Shown: positions 23,523 to 32,404, numbered from the stretch's first letter. The stretch is DNA of 34,946 bases from DASVBE01 sp036375995 (GCA_036375995.1 DASVBE010000338.1:1-34946), one strand, 5' to 3'. Numbers and translations: made by a program. The notes: generated by a model not told the origin, from the letters alone.

Positions 23523-25751
23523 GTGACCCCGACCGCCGTTGACACCCTCCTGGACGGGCTGAACCCGCAGCAGCGCGCTGCCGTCATCCACGAGGGCAGC
23601 CCGCTGCTGATCGTGGCCGGGGCGGGCTCGGGCAAGACCAGGGTTCTCACCCACCGGATCGCTTACCTGCTGGCCGAGCGGCACGTGGCCCCCGGCCAGA
23701 TCCTGGCCATTACCTTCACCAATAAGGCCGCGGGTGAAATGGCGGCCAGGGCCGCCGCGCTGACCGGCTCCCGGGCCCGGGCCATGTGGCTGCTGACCTT
23801 CCACTCCGCCTGCGTGCGGATCCTGCGCCGGGAGGCCACCCGGTTCGGCTACCCGGCCCAGTTCTCCATCTACGACCAGGCTGATTCGCAGCGGCTGATG
23901 GCCATGGTCTGCCGCGAGCTCGAACTGGACGCCAAGCGGCACCCGCCTAAGGGCATGGCCAACCAGGTCTCCGCGCTGAAGAACGAGCTGATCGACTACG
24001 AGACCGCCGCCGCCCGGGCCACCGGCTACCGGGAGAAGGCCCTGGCCCAGGCCTACGGCGAGTACCAGCGGAGGCTGGTCGCGGCCGGCGCGATGGACTT
24101 CGACGACCTGATCATGGTCACCGTCAACCTGCTGCAGGCCTTCCCCGACGTGGCGAAGGCCTACCGGGAGCGGTTCCGGCACGTGCTGGTGGACGAGTAC
24201 CAGGACACCAACCACGCCCAGTACGTGCTGGTCCGCGAGCTGGCCGGGCAGGGCACGCAGGCCGGCGACGACGGCCCGCGGCCCGCCGAGCTGTGCGTGG
24301 TCGGCGACGCGGACCAGTCCATCTACGCGTTCCGCGGCGCCACCATCCGCAACATCGAGGAGTTCGAGCGGGATTTCGCCGGCGCCCGGGTCATCCTGCT
24401 GGAGCAGAACTACCGCTCCACCCAGAACATCCTGGCCGCGGCCAACGCGGTGGTGTCCCGCAACGCCAGCCGGATCCCCAAGAACCTGTGGTCCGACCAG
24501 GGCGACGGCCCGCCGATCACCGGCTACGTGGCGGACAGCGAGCACGACGAGGCCGCGTTCGTGGCCGAGGAAGTGGACCGGCTGACCGACGCGGGCGACG
24601 CCACCCCCGGCCGGGTCGCGGTGTTCTACCGGACCAACGCCCAGTCCCGGGTATTCGAGGAAGTCTTCATCCGGGCCGGCCTGCCCTACCGAGTCGTCGG
24701 CGGGGTCCGCTTCTACGAGCGCCGCGAGGTCCGCGATCTGCTCGCCTACCTGCGCCTGGTGGCCAACCCGGCGGACGAGGTGTCGCTGCGCCGGGTGCTG
24801 AACGTGCCCCGCCGCGGCATCGGCGAGCGGGCCGAGGAGTACGTCGCCGCGCTGGCCAGCCGGGACCGGATCACGTTCGCCGAGGCGCTGGCCCGGCCCC
24901 AGGACGTGCCCGGCCTGGCCGCCCGGTCGGCCCGGGCCATCGAGGGGTTCAACGAGCTGATGTCCGGCCTGCGGTCCGCCGCCGAGGCCGGCGCCCCGGC
25001 CGGCGATCTGGCCGAGGCGGTGCTCGACCGGTCCGGCTACCTGGCCGAGCTGCAGGCCTCCGAGGACCTGCAGGACGCCAGCCGGATCGAGAACCTGACC
25101 GAGCTCGTCGCGGTGGCCAGGGAGTACGACACCCAGCACCCGGACGGCACGCTGGCCGACTTCCTCGAGCAGGTGTCGCTGGTCGCCGACGCGGACCAGA
25201 TCCCTGAGGGCGTGGACCACGGCGGGATGGTCACGCTGATGACCCTGCACACGGCCAAGGGCCTGGAGTTCCCGGTGGTGTTCCTCACCGGCCTGGAGGA
25301 GAACGTGTTCCCGCACGAGCGCTCCAGCGGCGACGAGCGGGAGCTCGAGGAGGAACGGCGGCTTGCCTACGTCGGCATCACCCGGGCCGAGAAGCGGCTG
25401 TACCTGACCCGGGCGGTGGCCCGGGCGTGGTTCGGCCGGCCCGCCTACCACCAGCAGTCCCGGTTCCTGTCCGAGGTGCCCGCCGAGCTGATCGAGTGGC
25501 GGCGGGACGCCACGGCCGCCGCGCCGCCCGCGGCCGAGCGGCTGGCCCGGCGGGGCAACATGAACGCGGCCGGCACCCGCCCGGTGCCCGTGCTGGCCCC
25601 CGGCGACATGGTCAACCACGACTCCTACGGCCTGGGCCGGGTGCTGTCCGTGGAGGGCCGCGGCGACGACCCGGAAGCGAAGATCGACTTCGGCGGCGAC
25701 TACGGGATCAAGCACCTGGTGCTGCGCTACGCCCCGATCGAGAAGCTCTGA
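23523..25751 (+). CDS. pcrA: ATP-dependent DNA helicase PcrA/UvrD1
   Basis: Superfamily 1A 3'-to-5' DNA helicase for nucleotide excision repair and removal of blocked replication or transcription complexes. The 742 residues carry the Q motif LNPQQRAAV, Walker A GAGSGKTR (33-40), motif Ia ITFTNKAAGEM, Walker B DEYQD (224-228), motif III GDADQSIYAFRGA (261-273), motif IV EQNYRST, motif V MTLHTAKGLEFP and motif VI YVGITRAEKRL. The C-terminal stretch from about 690 (GDMVNHDSYGLGRVLSVEG) is the Tudor-like domain that contacts RNA polymerase in PcrA/UvrD. Complete. pcrA next to an IcmB-like gene and sucCD is a conserved actinobacterial order, as I recall from Streptomyces. Confidence 0.97.
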   Translation: MTPTAVDTLLDGLNPQQRAAVIHEGSPLLIVAGAGSGKTRVLTHRIAYLLAERHVAPGQILAITFTNKAAGEMAARAAALTGSRARAMWLLTFHSACVRILRREATRFGYPAQFSIYDQADSQRLMAMVCRELELDAKRHPPKGMANQVSALKNELIDYETAAARATGYREKALAQAYGEYQRRLVAAGAMDFDDLIMVTVNLLQAFPDVAKAYRERFRHVLVDEYQDTNHAQYVLVRELAGQGTQAGDDGPRPAELCVVGDADQSIYAFRGATIRNIEEFERDFAGARVILLEQNYRSTQNILAAANAVVSRNASRIPKNLWSDQGDGPPITGYVADSEHDEAAFVAEEVDRLTDAGDATPGRVAVFYRTNAQSRVFEEVFIRAGLPYRVVGGVRFYERREVRDLLAYLRLVANPADEVSLRRVLNVPRRGIGERAEEYVAALASRDRITFAEALARPQDVPGLAARSARAIEGFNELMSGLRSAAEAGAPAGDLAEAVLDRSGYLAELQASEDLQDASRIENLTELVAVAREYDTQHPDGTLADFLEQVSLVADADQIPEGVDHGGMVTLMTLHTAKGLEFPVVFLTGLEENVFPHERSSGDERELEEERRLAYVGITRAEKRLYLTRAVARAWFGRPAYHQQSRFLSEVPAELIEWRRDATAAAPPAAERLARRGNMNAAGTRPVPVLAPGDMVNHDSYGLGRVLSVEGRGDDPEAKIDFGGDYGIKHLVLRYAPIEKL

Positions 25752-25839
25752 CCGGAGCCGGGTTAACCTGAGGTCAGCCGTCAGCAGGCCGTGACCGGCA
25801 GCGGTATCGCCAGCAGGGCCAGTCAGCAGGGAGGCAGTG

Positions 25840-26244
25840 GTGAGCATCCGGGTGATCATCGCCAAGCCGGGCCTGGACGGGCACGACCGGGGCGCCAAGG
25901 TGGTGGCCAGGGCGCTGCGCGACGCCGGGGTGGAGGTCATCTACACCGGGCTGCACCAGAGCCCGGAGCAGATCGTGGCCGCCGCGCTCCAGGAGGACGC
26001 CGACGCGATCGGGCTGTCGGTGCTGTCCGGCGCGCACATGACGCAGTTCGCCCGGGTGCTCGAGCTGCTCAAGGAGCGGGACGCCGAGGACATCGTGGTG
26101 TTCGGCGGCGGGATCATCCCGGACGAGGACATCGCCGAGCTCAAGACGATGGGGGTGGCGGCCATCTTCACCCCGGGCGCGCCCACCACGGGGATCGTCA
26201 GCTGGGTCCGCTCCGCGCTGGGCAGCGCCGAGCCGGTCAGCTAG
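25840..26244 (+). CDS. Cobalamin-binding small subunit of an acyl-CoA mutase (IcmB-like)
   Basis: A 134-residue stand-alone B12-binding domain. The base-off/His-on signature DxHxxG is present (DGHDRG, with the cobalt-ligand His about residue 15), followed by the usual LSVLSGAH and FGGGIIP turns. Length and sequence fit the small subunit of isobutyryl-CoA mutase (IcmB), which pairs with a separate large subunit not encoded here and interconverts isobutyryl- and n-butyryl-CoA; the C-terminal part of a split methylmalonyl-CoA mutase is the main alternative. Either would feed acyl-CoA carbon towards succinyl-CoA, whose synthetase genes follow 198 bases downstream. Two GTG codons compete for the start (25837, 25840); the second has the better spacing from GGGAGG. 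Confidence 0.85.
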   Translation: MSIRVIIAKPGLDGHDRGAKVVARALRDAGVEVIYTGLHQSPEQIVAAALQEDADAIGLSVLSGAHMTQFARVLELLKERDAEDIVVFGGGIIPDEDIAELKTMGVAAIFTPGAPTTGIVSWVRSALGSAEPVS

Positions 26245-26342
26245 CGCAGCGGGCCATGGCCGGGGTGCCGGCGGGGGCGCGGGCTGGCCGTCCCGGCAGG
26301 CCCCGGGCAAGGGCCAGATAAAGCCGCGCGGCTGGTTTCCAC

Positions 26343-26348
26343 TAGGCT
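26343..26348 (+). promoter_or_regulatory. Candidate -10 box TAGGCT for sucCD
   Basis: TAGGCT lies in the 198-bp gap before sucC, 94 bases upstream of its GTG, the same hexamer as used before the kinase gene. No -35 is recognisable. Confidence 0.3.
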
Positions 26349-26442
26349 GCCTGCGCAGACCTCACCAGCCGCCTGCCCCGGGCCGGCCGGGCCACCCGCC
26401 TTGCCGCCCGCCGTGCGGGCGCCAAGGACAAGGACAACCTGA

Positions 26443-27627
26443 GTGGACCTGTTCGAGCACCAGGCGAAGGAACTGTTCGCCGAGTACGGGGTTCCCGTCC
26501 CGCAGGGCAGGGTGGCCGCGACGCCGGATGAGGCCCGGGCGATCGCCGCTGATTTCGCCGCCGCGGGCACGCCGCGGGTCGTGGTCAAGGCCCAGGTCAA
26601 GACCGGCGGCCGGGGCAAGGCCGGGGGCGTCAAGCTGGCGGACGGGCCGGACGAGGCGGCGGCCAGGGCCGCGGAGATCCTCGGCATGGACATCAAGGGC
26701 CACACCGTGCACAAGGTCCTGGTCGAGGAGGCCAGCCAGATCGCGCAGGAGTTCTACCTGTCGTATCTGCTGGACCGGGCCGGCCGGACGTTCCTGTCGA
26801 TCTGCTCCGCCGCCGGCGGCGTGGAGATCGAGGAAGTGCCGCACGACCAGCTGGCGCAGATCCCGGTCAGCCCGCTGGAGGGCGTGGACCGGGCCAAGGC
26901 CACCGAGATCGTCACCGCGGGCGGGCTGCCCGCCGAGGCCATCGAGGGCGCGGCGGCGCTGGCCGAGCGCCTGTGGGCGGTGTTCACCGACGAGGACGCC
27001 ACCCTGGTCGAGGTCAACCCGCTGATCCTGACCGCATCCGGCGAGGTCAAGGCGCTGGACGGGAAGGTCACGCTGGATGACAACGCGGCCTACCGGCAGG
27101 ACTTCGCCCGCTTCGCCGACCCGTCCGCGGCCGATCCGCTGGAGGCCAGGGCCAAGGAGAAGCACCTCAACTACGTGAAGCTCGAGGGCCAGGTCGGCAT
27201 CATCGGCAACGGCGCCGGGCTGGTCATGTCCACCCTGGACGTGGTGGCCTACGCCGGTGAGGCGTTCGGCGGCGTGCGGCCCGCCAACTTCCTGGACATC
27301 GGCGGCGGCGCGTCCGCCGAGGTGATGGCCAATGGCCTGGAGATCGTGCTCTCCGACCCGTCGGTCCGCACCGTGTTCTGCAACGTGTTCGGCGGCATCA
27401 CCGCCTGCGACGCGGTGGCCAACGGGATCGTGTCCGCGATAGGCCTGCTCGGGGCGCGCGGCGAGCAGGTTGGCCACCCGATCGTGGTCCGGCTCGACGG
27501 CAACAACGCCGCCGAGGGACGGCGGATCCTGGCCGAGGCCGGGCTCGCCGTCGTCGAGCAGGTGGCCACCATGGACGACGCGGCGCGGCGCGCCGCCGAA
27601 CTGGCCGCGGCCGCGAACGGAGCATGA
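26443..27627 (+). CDS. sucC: Succinyl-CoA synthetase (ADP-forming) beta subunit
   Basis: With SucD converts succinyl-CoA plus ADP (or GDP) and phosphate to succinate, ATP and CoA in the TCA cycle. The 394 residues start with the canonical MDLFEHQAKELFAEYGVPVP. The ATP-grasp fold is marked by VVVKAQVKTGGRGKAGGVKL and the metal site VEVNPLI. The C-terminal flavodoxin-like half has VGIIGNGAGLVMSTLD and FCNVFGGITACDAVA. The start is GTG with AAGGACAAGGAC upstream. The stop is directly followed by sucD, whose ATG is one base away. Confidence 0.97.
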   Translation: MDLFEHQAKELFAEYGVPVPQGRVAATPDEARAIAADFAAAGTPRVVVKAQVKTGGRGKAGGVKLADGPDEAAARAAEILGMDIKGHTVHKVLVEEASQIAQEFYLSYLLDRAGRTFLSICSAAGGVEIEEVPHDQLAQIPVSPLEGVDRAKATEIVTAGGLPAEAIEGAAALAERLWAVFTDEDATLVEVNPLILTASGEVKALDGKVTLDDNAAYRQDFARFADPSAADPLEARAKEKHLNYVKLEGQVGIIGNGAGLVMSTLDVVAYAGEAFGGVRPANFLDIGGGASAEVMANGLEIVLSDPSVRTVFCNVFGGITACDAVANGIVSAIGLLGARGEQVGHPIVVRLDGNNAAEGRRILAEAGLAVVEQVATMDDAARRAAELAAAANGA

Positions 27628-27628
27628 C

Positions 27629-28516
<888 letters not shown>

Positions 28517-28524
28517 CGGACGGC

Positions 28525-28565
28525 CCGGGCCCCGGGTGCTGGCTGCGGCCGGCCCCGGGGCCCGG
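28525..28565. terminator. Bidirectional hairpin between sucD and the MDMPI-like gene
   Basis: CCGGGCCCCGGG (28525-28536) pairs perfectly with CCCGGGGCCCGG (28554-28565) around a 17-nt loop, between two converging genes. On the plus strand it is followed by CGTTTC. It probably ends both transcripts. Confidence 0.55.
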
Positions 28566-28592
28566 CGTTTCCGCGGCCTGTCCCGCGGCGCC

Positions 28593-29180
28593 TCACCCGG
28601 CCGGGCGAGGGGGATACCAGAAGGGGTCGCGGCCGATGAAGCCCAGCATCCTGATCTGGGGTCCGGCGTCCCCGGGCACCTCGACCCTGGCCCCGTACTG
28701 GCCGGAGGAGCGCATGGCCTCCTCGGCCTGCTCCAGGCCGGCCAGCAGCTGGCCGCACCGGCCGGCGTCCAGCCGGTCGTCCTGCCCGGTGGCCCTGGCC
28801 AGGTCCCAGGTGTGCATGAAGACGTCCGCGGTGTAGAACTGATCGACTGCGCGGTCCAGCGGCAGCTCGCCGACGTGGGGGCTGGCCAGCACCCGGTGCT
28901 GGGTGGCCGGGTCGTCCAGCAGGGCCTGCACCGCATCGCAGTGCGCCCGCCAGGCCGATACCGGGTCCTCGTCCACCGACGGCCCGCCGGGCAGCTCGAT
29001 GCCGGCGCCGGCCGAAAGGAACGGGGGGAACCACTCGGTCAGGTGCCGCACCACGTCACGCGCGGCCCACCCAGCGACCGGGGACGGGGCGTCCCAGTCG
29101 CGGGCCCCGCGGACCCGTTCGGTGAACAGCCCGGCGACCTGCCGGTGCCGCTCTGCGGGATGCTCAGACCGCGCCATCAT
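28593..29180 (-). CDS. MDMPI/TIGR03086-like metal-binding protein (DinB superfamily)
   Basis: A 195-residue protein of the mycothiol-dependent maleylpyruvate isomerase/TIGR03086 group, with the four-helix DinB-like fold and a likely Zn or Ni site. Visible signatures are WAARDVVRHLTEWFPPFL (first metal His) and DQFYTADVFMHTWDLARATG, the typical histidine-containing helix. Members act in mycothiol-dependent chemistry or are uncharacterised; no gentisate pathway genes are nearby, so isomerase activity is not claimed. The chosen ATG (29180, with a second ATG at 29177) follows AGAGGA and overlaps the end of the SRPBCC gene by 17 bases, implying translational coupling. It is the last gene of the ArsR operon. 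Confidence 0.82.
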   Translation of the reverse strand: MMARSEHPAERHRQVAGLFTERVRGARDWDAPSPVAGWAARDVVRHLTEWFPPFLSAGAGIELPGGPSVDEDPVSAWRAHCDAVQALLDDPATQHRVLASPHVGELPLDRAVDQFYTADVFMHTWDLARATGQDDRLDAGRCGQLLAGLEQAEEAMRSSGQYGARVEVPGDAGPQIRMLGFIGRDPFWYPPRPAG

Positions 29181-29658
29181 CGACCATCCTCTGCAGCTTC
29201 GCGTAACCGTCGTTGACGCCGGTCTCCATGCCGCTGGCCAGCCAGGCGTCCCGGCCCGCAAAGCTGTCCACCAGCGACTGCGAGCGCAGCCGGGAGCGGC
29301 CGCCGCCGAGGTCCTCGAACCACAAGGTCTCCAGGGCGACGCCGTCGGGCTCGCCCTCATAGGTGAAGGTCTGCACGATGCGGTCCGGGCGCACCTCGTG
29401 GAAGCAGCCGCGGAACGCGTACTCTGTGCCGCCGATCCTGGCGGTGTACCGCCAGGAGCCGCCGGTGCGGGCGTCCCAGTGCTCGATCCGGGTGTCGGCG
29501 GAGTTCGGGCCGGCCCACTGGGCGAACAGCACGGGGTCGGTGTGGGCGCGGAACAGCTGCCCGGGCGTGGCCGTGAACTCGCGGGTCATCCAGATGATCG
29601 GCAGCTTCGGGTCAGCCTCGATGGCCGTCTCTGTGGTCGCTGGCATCGTCGGCGCCAT
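29164..29658 (-). CDS. SRPBCC/AHSA1-like protein
   Basis: A 164-residue START-like protein of the Activator-of-Hsp90 homology 1 type, common in actinobacteria as the partner of an ArsR regulator. Motifs are REFTATPGQLFRAHTDPVLFAQWAG at the first strand-helix (only part is written as a motif: FRAHTDP and QWAGP), GGSWRYT, YAFRGCFHEVRPD and DRIVQTFTYEG, and the C-terminal helix with GWNDGYAKL-like GVNDGYAKLQRMV. It would bind a small hydrophobic ligand; the ligand is unknown. The start overlaps the ArsR gene by 47 bases; a second ATG at 29646 with AAGGA at an 11-base spacing is an alternative. Confidence 0.88.
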   Translation of the reverse strand: MAPTMPATTETAIEADPKLPIIWMTREFTATPGQLFRAHTDPVLFAQWAGPNSADTRIEHWDARTGGSWRYTARIGGTEYAFRGCFHEVRPDRIVQTFTYEGEPDGVALETLWFEDLGGGRSRLRSQSLVDSFAGRDAWLASGMETGVNDGYAKLQRMVDDGAV

Positions 29659-29992
29659 CCTTGTCGTCGATGTGGCTCATGGTCGCCAAGAGGGCGTCCA
29701 GGCGGCGGTATCGCCGCTCTGCGCGCCGCCGGTATCGCTCGATCCACAGCTCCATCTGAGTGAGGACCTCGGTCTCCAGCCGCACTGGCCGGGGCTGCGG
29801 CCCCGGCGGCCTGCTCACCAGCCCGGCGTCCTCCAGGACCCGCAGGTGCTTGTAGACCGCCTGCAGTGTCATCCGGTACGGCCCGGCCAGCTGGCCCACC
29901 GTCGCGTCGCCCTCGGCGAGCCTGGCCACGATGTCGCGGCGCGTCGGATCGGCGAGGGCGGAGAAGACCCGGGTCAGGGTGTCCGCTGCCAT
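29612..29992 (-). CDS. ArsR-family transcriptional regulator
   Basis: A 126-residue winged-helix repressor. The first part (TRVFSALADPTRRDIVARLAEGDATVGQLA) and recognition helix (MTLQAVYKHLRVLEDAGLV) are standard for the ArsR subgroup paired with AHSA1/SRPBCC proteins; no metal-binding CxC motif is seen, so it is unlikely to sense arsenic. The C-terminal part is Arg- and Asp-rich. The chosen ATG is at 29992; in-frame GTG (30001) and TTG (30007) codons exist but the TTG lies in the operator. It overlaps the SRPBCC gene and heads a three-gene operon with it and the MDMPI-like gene. Two matching operators on its own promoter indicate autoregulation. Confidence 0.88.
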   Translation of the reverse strand: MAADTLTRVFSALADPTRRDIVARLAEGDATVGQLAGPYRMTLQAVYKHLRVLEDAGLVSRPPGPQPRPVRLETEVLTQMELWIERYRRRAERRYRRLDALLATMSHIDDKDGADDASDHRDGHRG

Positions 29993-30001
29993 CTGCCCCA
30001 C

Positions 30002-30065
30002 TTTCAACCTCTTGGTTGAAACTTACTCTAGGTCCGGACCCCCGGCCTGTCAACCACCCGGTTGA
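30002..30065 (-). promoter_or_regulatory. ArsR operon promoter with two operators
   Basis: On the minus strand there is a perfect -35 TTGACA (30048-30053) and a -10 TAGAGT (30025-30030) 17 bases apart. Operator 1 (30002-30021) is a perfect inverted repeat TTTCAACC-N4-GGTTGAAA covering the expected transcription start. Operator 2 (30050-30065) is TCAACC-N4-GGTTGA with the same half-site and overlaps the -35. Centres are 46 bp apart. A regulator bound at both would block polymerase. Confidence 0.88.
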
Positions 30066-30206
30066 AAGCCGCGGCCCGCGGGCCGTCCCCGGGCACGTGG
30101 CCCGCCCGGCCTCGGGCCGGCGCGCGGGACAGGCCGGCGGACGTCCGTGCCGCTGCCCCGGCGCGCCTCCCCGCGCGGGGCGGGCTTGGTTGCCAGGCTT
30201 GATCGC

Positions 30207-31598
30207 GTGCGTCCCGCTGCCCTCGGCCGTGTGCTGACCCGCGCCGGTGCCGCCGGCCCGGTGTCGCGGCCCGCGGACGGGGCCCGCCCGCTGGTGCTGA
30301 CCGGCGCCCTGGCCGCCGCCGCGGCGGCCGGCACCGGCCTGGCCATCCTGACCCTGCTGGCCGCGATCGGCTGGGTGGCCGCGCCGCACGCCGGGTCCGG
30401 GCTGACCGCGGTGCTCCGCGCGGCGGCCGCGATCTGGCTGGTCGGCCACCATGTCGGGTTCACGCTGCGCGGGGCCGGCCGGATCGGGCTGCTTCCGCTG
30501 GGCCTGGTGCTGCTGCCCGGCGCGCTGCTGTGGCGGGCCGGCCGGTGGGTCGTCAGCAGCGGCGGCGTCCTCCGCCTCCGCCACGTCGGCTACGCCGCGG
30601 TCGCGCTGGCCGTGCCGTACGCGCTGATCGCCGGGGCGCTGGCGCTGGCGGCCACCTCCTCGCTGGCCGCCCCGTCCCCGGTGCAGGCCGTGGTGGCCGG
30701 ATTCCTGCTCGCGCTGACCGCAGGCGGCCTGGGCGCGGCCCGGCAGCTGGCCCCGTGGCGGAACCTGGCCGGCCTGCTCCCGGCCCGGGCCCGGTCGGTC
30801 ATCCTGGGCTGCACCGGGGCGCTGGCCGTGCTGCTGGTGGCCGGCTGCCTGCTCGCCGGGGCCTCGCTGGCCGCTCACCTGCCCGAGTTCCGGTCGGTCA
30901 ACGACGCGCTGGCGCCCGGCCTGGTCGGCGCGATCCTGCTGCTCCTGGCCCAGGTCGCCTACGTGCCGAACGCGGCCATCTGGGCGGTGGCGTTCATGCT
31001 CGGCCCGGGTTTCGCGTTCGGCTCGGGGACCGTGGTGGCGCCGACCGGTGCGGCCCTCGGCCCGCTGCCGGCCTTCCCGCTGCTCGCCGCGCTGCCCGCG
31101 GGGTCGCACCCGGCGCTTCCCGCCCCGCTGGCGGTGGCCGTGCTGGCGCTGCCCTACCTGGCCGGGGCGTTCGGCGGGCTGCTGACGGCCCGGTCCGCAC
31201 CGACTCCGGCGCTGGAAGCCGCGCCGCTGTGGGGCTTCGCCGCCGGGGCGCTGGCCGGAGGCCTGATCGGGGCGCTGGCCGCGTTCGCCGGCGGCCCCCT
31301 GGGCGACGGGCGGCTGGCCGAGGCCGGGCCGTCCGGCTGGCAGACCGCGGTGGTCGCCATCCTGGAGGTCGGCGTGGCCTCGGCGATCACCGCCGGGCTG
31401 GCCAACTGGCTCTGGGCCAGCCGGTCGGCCCGGGCCGCGGCGGCCGCGGCAGGCCCCGGCTCGCTGCCTCCCCGTCCGCTTGCCCCCGACCTGGCCGACG
31501 AGCACACGATCTACCTGGACCGGTGGGCAGGCGACGCCGAGGATGACGCCAGCCGCAGCCAGGCCGCAGCCCAGCACGGCCCCGCCGCACTGCCCTGA
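30207..31598 (+). CDS. DUF6350/PerM-like integral membrane protein
   Basis: A protein of 463 residues from the chosen start, with about ten hydrophobic helices and very little between them, beginning near PLVLTGALAAAAAAG. Conserved-looking polar points include WLVGHHVGF and the YVPNAAIWAVAFMLGPGFAFG segment. Position and topology match the DUF6350 family, whose mycobacterial member PerM (Rv0955, upstream of purN and purH) is implicated in cell division and acid survival. Assignment rests on topology and gene order. The start is uncertain: the GTG at 30147 adds a basic, Pro/Arg-rich 20 residues; the GTG at 30207 has a CAGGCT hexamer 7 bases upstream, which fits the leaderless pattern. The C-terminal tail (after about 430) is hydrophilic and probably disordered. 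Confidence 0.8.
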   Translation: MRPAALGRVLTRAGAAGPVSRPADGARPLVLTGALAAAAAAGTGLAILTLLAAIGWVAAPHAGSGLTAVLRAAAAIWLVGHHVGFTLRGAGRIGLLPLGLVLLPGALLWRAGRWVVSSGGVLRLRHVGYAAVALAVPYALIAGALALAATSSLAAPSPVQAVVAGFLLALTAGGLGAARQLAPWRNLAGLLPARARSVILGCTGALAVLLVAGCLLAGASLAAHLPEFRSVNDALAPGLVGAILLLLAQVAYVPNAAIWAVAFMLGPGFAFGSGTVVAPTGAALGPLPAFPLLAALPAGSHPALPAPLAVAVLALPYLAGAFGGLLTARSAPTPALEAAPLWGFAAGALAGGLIGALAAFAGGPLGDGRLAEAGPSGWQTAVVAILEVGVASAITAGLANWLWASRSARAAAAAAGPGSLPPRPLAPDLADEHTIYLDRWAGDAEDDASRSQAAAQHGPAALP

Positions 31599-31641
31599 CC
31601 CCGCCGCGCTGCTCGTCCGCCAGCGTCGCCGGCGGTCAGGG
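31593..31641. terminator. Hairpin overlapping the stop codons of two convergent genes
   Basis: CCCTGACC (31593-31600) pairs with GGTCAGGG (31634-31641); each arm contains a stop codon of one of the two converging genes. The 33-nt interior holds a weak inner CCGCC/GGCGG stem. A shared terminator is likely but not strong. Confidence 0.35.
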
Positions 31642-32223
31642 ACGGTTGCGCAGGGACCGCGTCTCGGCGTGCAGCGCCCGGGTCAGCTGGTCGTGGCACT
31701 CCTGCTGCGCGGACAGCGTGTTCGCGCCCTTCATGCACCGGGAGTACTGCGAGAACTCCTTGGACAGGAGCGCGAACAGGGCCAGCAGCAGAACGCTGAA
31801 CAGCACGCCGATACCGCCGAGCACGATGGCGGACGCGGCGCCGCGCGGCCGGGCGGTGGCCGCCCGCCGCGACCCGGTCACCGCGGTGATCCCCAGCCAC
31901 AGCGACACCGCCCCGATGACCAGCGAGAACCCCACCAGCAGCTCAGTCCGGTGGAGGTCGCCCAGCTGGCCGATCAGGTCCGAGAAGGCGAACAGCCCGA
32001 ACATGCTGAGCAGCCCGAACAGCAGCCCGGCCAGCGCGCGCTGCTGCAGCTGCGGTGACGGCGGACGGCCGCCGGGCCCGGCACCCGGCCCCCGCCTGGC
32101 GCCGCCCCGTCCGCCCTGACGCGGCGGGGGCCAGCCGCCTGTGGGAGGCGGCCAGCCGCCGGGCGGCGGCTGCTTCTGCCCCTGGCTCGGCCGGGTAGCC
32201 GGGGGGCGGTCGTCGGCGGGCAG
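31636..32223 (-). CDS. DUF4190-like small membrane protein, apparent CTG start
   Basis: A protein of 195 residues from the proposed CTG. The N-terminal 60 residues are Pro/Gly-rich with a repeated GGWPPP motif. Then come hydrophobic segments ALAGLLFGLLSMFGLFAF, LVGFSLVIGAVSLWLGITAV and AIVLGGIGVLFSVLLLALFALL, with the SRRAATARPRGAAS loop reminiscent of DUF4190. The C-terminus YSRCMKGANTLSAQQECHD has two Cys and is likely extracytoplasmic or a short tail. From the frame's preceding stop (32275) down to 32004 there is no ATG, GTG or TTG. However, a perfect AGGAGG (32231-32236) lies 7 bases before CTG at 32223. A start at ATG 32004 would cut into the first hydrophobic segment and has no ribosome-binding site. 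Function unknown. Confidence 0.68.
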   Translation of the reverse strand: MPADDRPPATRPSQGQKQPPPGGWPPPTGGWPPPRQGGRGGARRGPGAGPGGRPPSPQLQQRALAGLLFGLLSMFGLFAFSDLIGQLGDLHRTELLVGFSLVIGAVSLWLGITAVTGSRRAATARPRGAASAIVLGGIGVLFSVLLLALFALLSKEFSQYSRCMKGANTLSAQQECHDQLTRALHAETRSLRNRP

Positions 32224-32230
32224 GGCCGAT

Positions 32231-32236
32231 CCTCCT
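32231..32236 (-). promoter_or_regulatory. AGGAGG ribosome-binding site deciding a CTG start
   Basis: A full Shine-Dalgarno consensus on the minus strand, 7 bases before CTG at 32223. It is the main evidence that the membrane-protein gene begins there and not at the internal ATG at 32004. Confidence 0.65.
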
Positions 32237-32404
32237 AGCGGGCAGCGTGCTGGGCGCGGGCAACGTGCTGCCCCCTATTCCATCACCTCAGCTGGCCGCA
32301 CCGTGCCGCCGTCCTGCCGTCCCGCCGTGCCGGGCCGCGCCACCACCCCAGCCCGTGCCGGTTAGGCCCTCGTCCGGCTACCGGGCCACCGGGAGGGCCA
32401 ACGC

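Noticed and set aside
31943..32263. Minus frame starting at TTG 32263 as the true start of the DUF4190-like gene through a frameshift
   Set aside because: The frame downstream of AGGAGG that leads into the hydrophobic part is open without a shift from CTG 32223. The other frame gives Arg/Ala-rich noise and would need a sequencing error or programmed shift.
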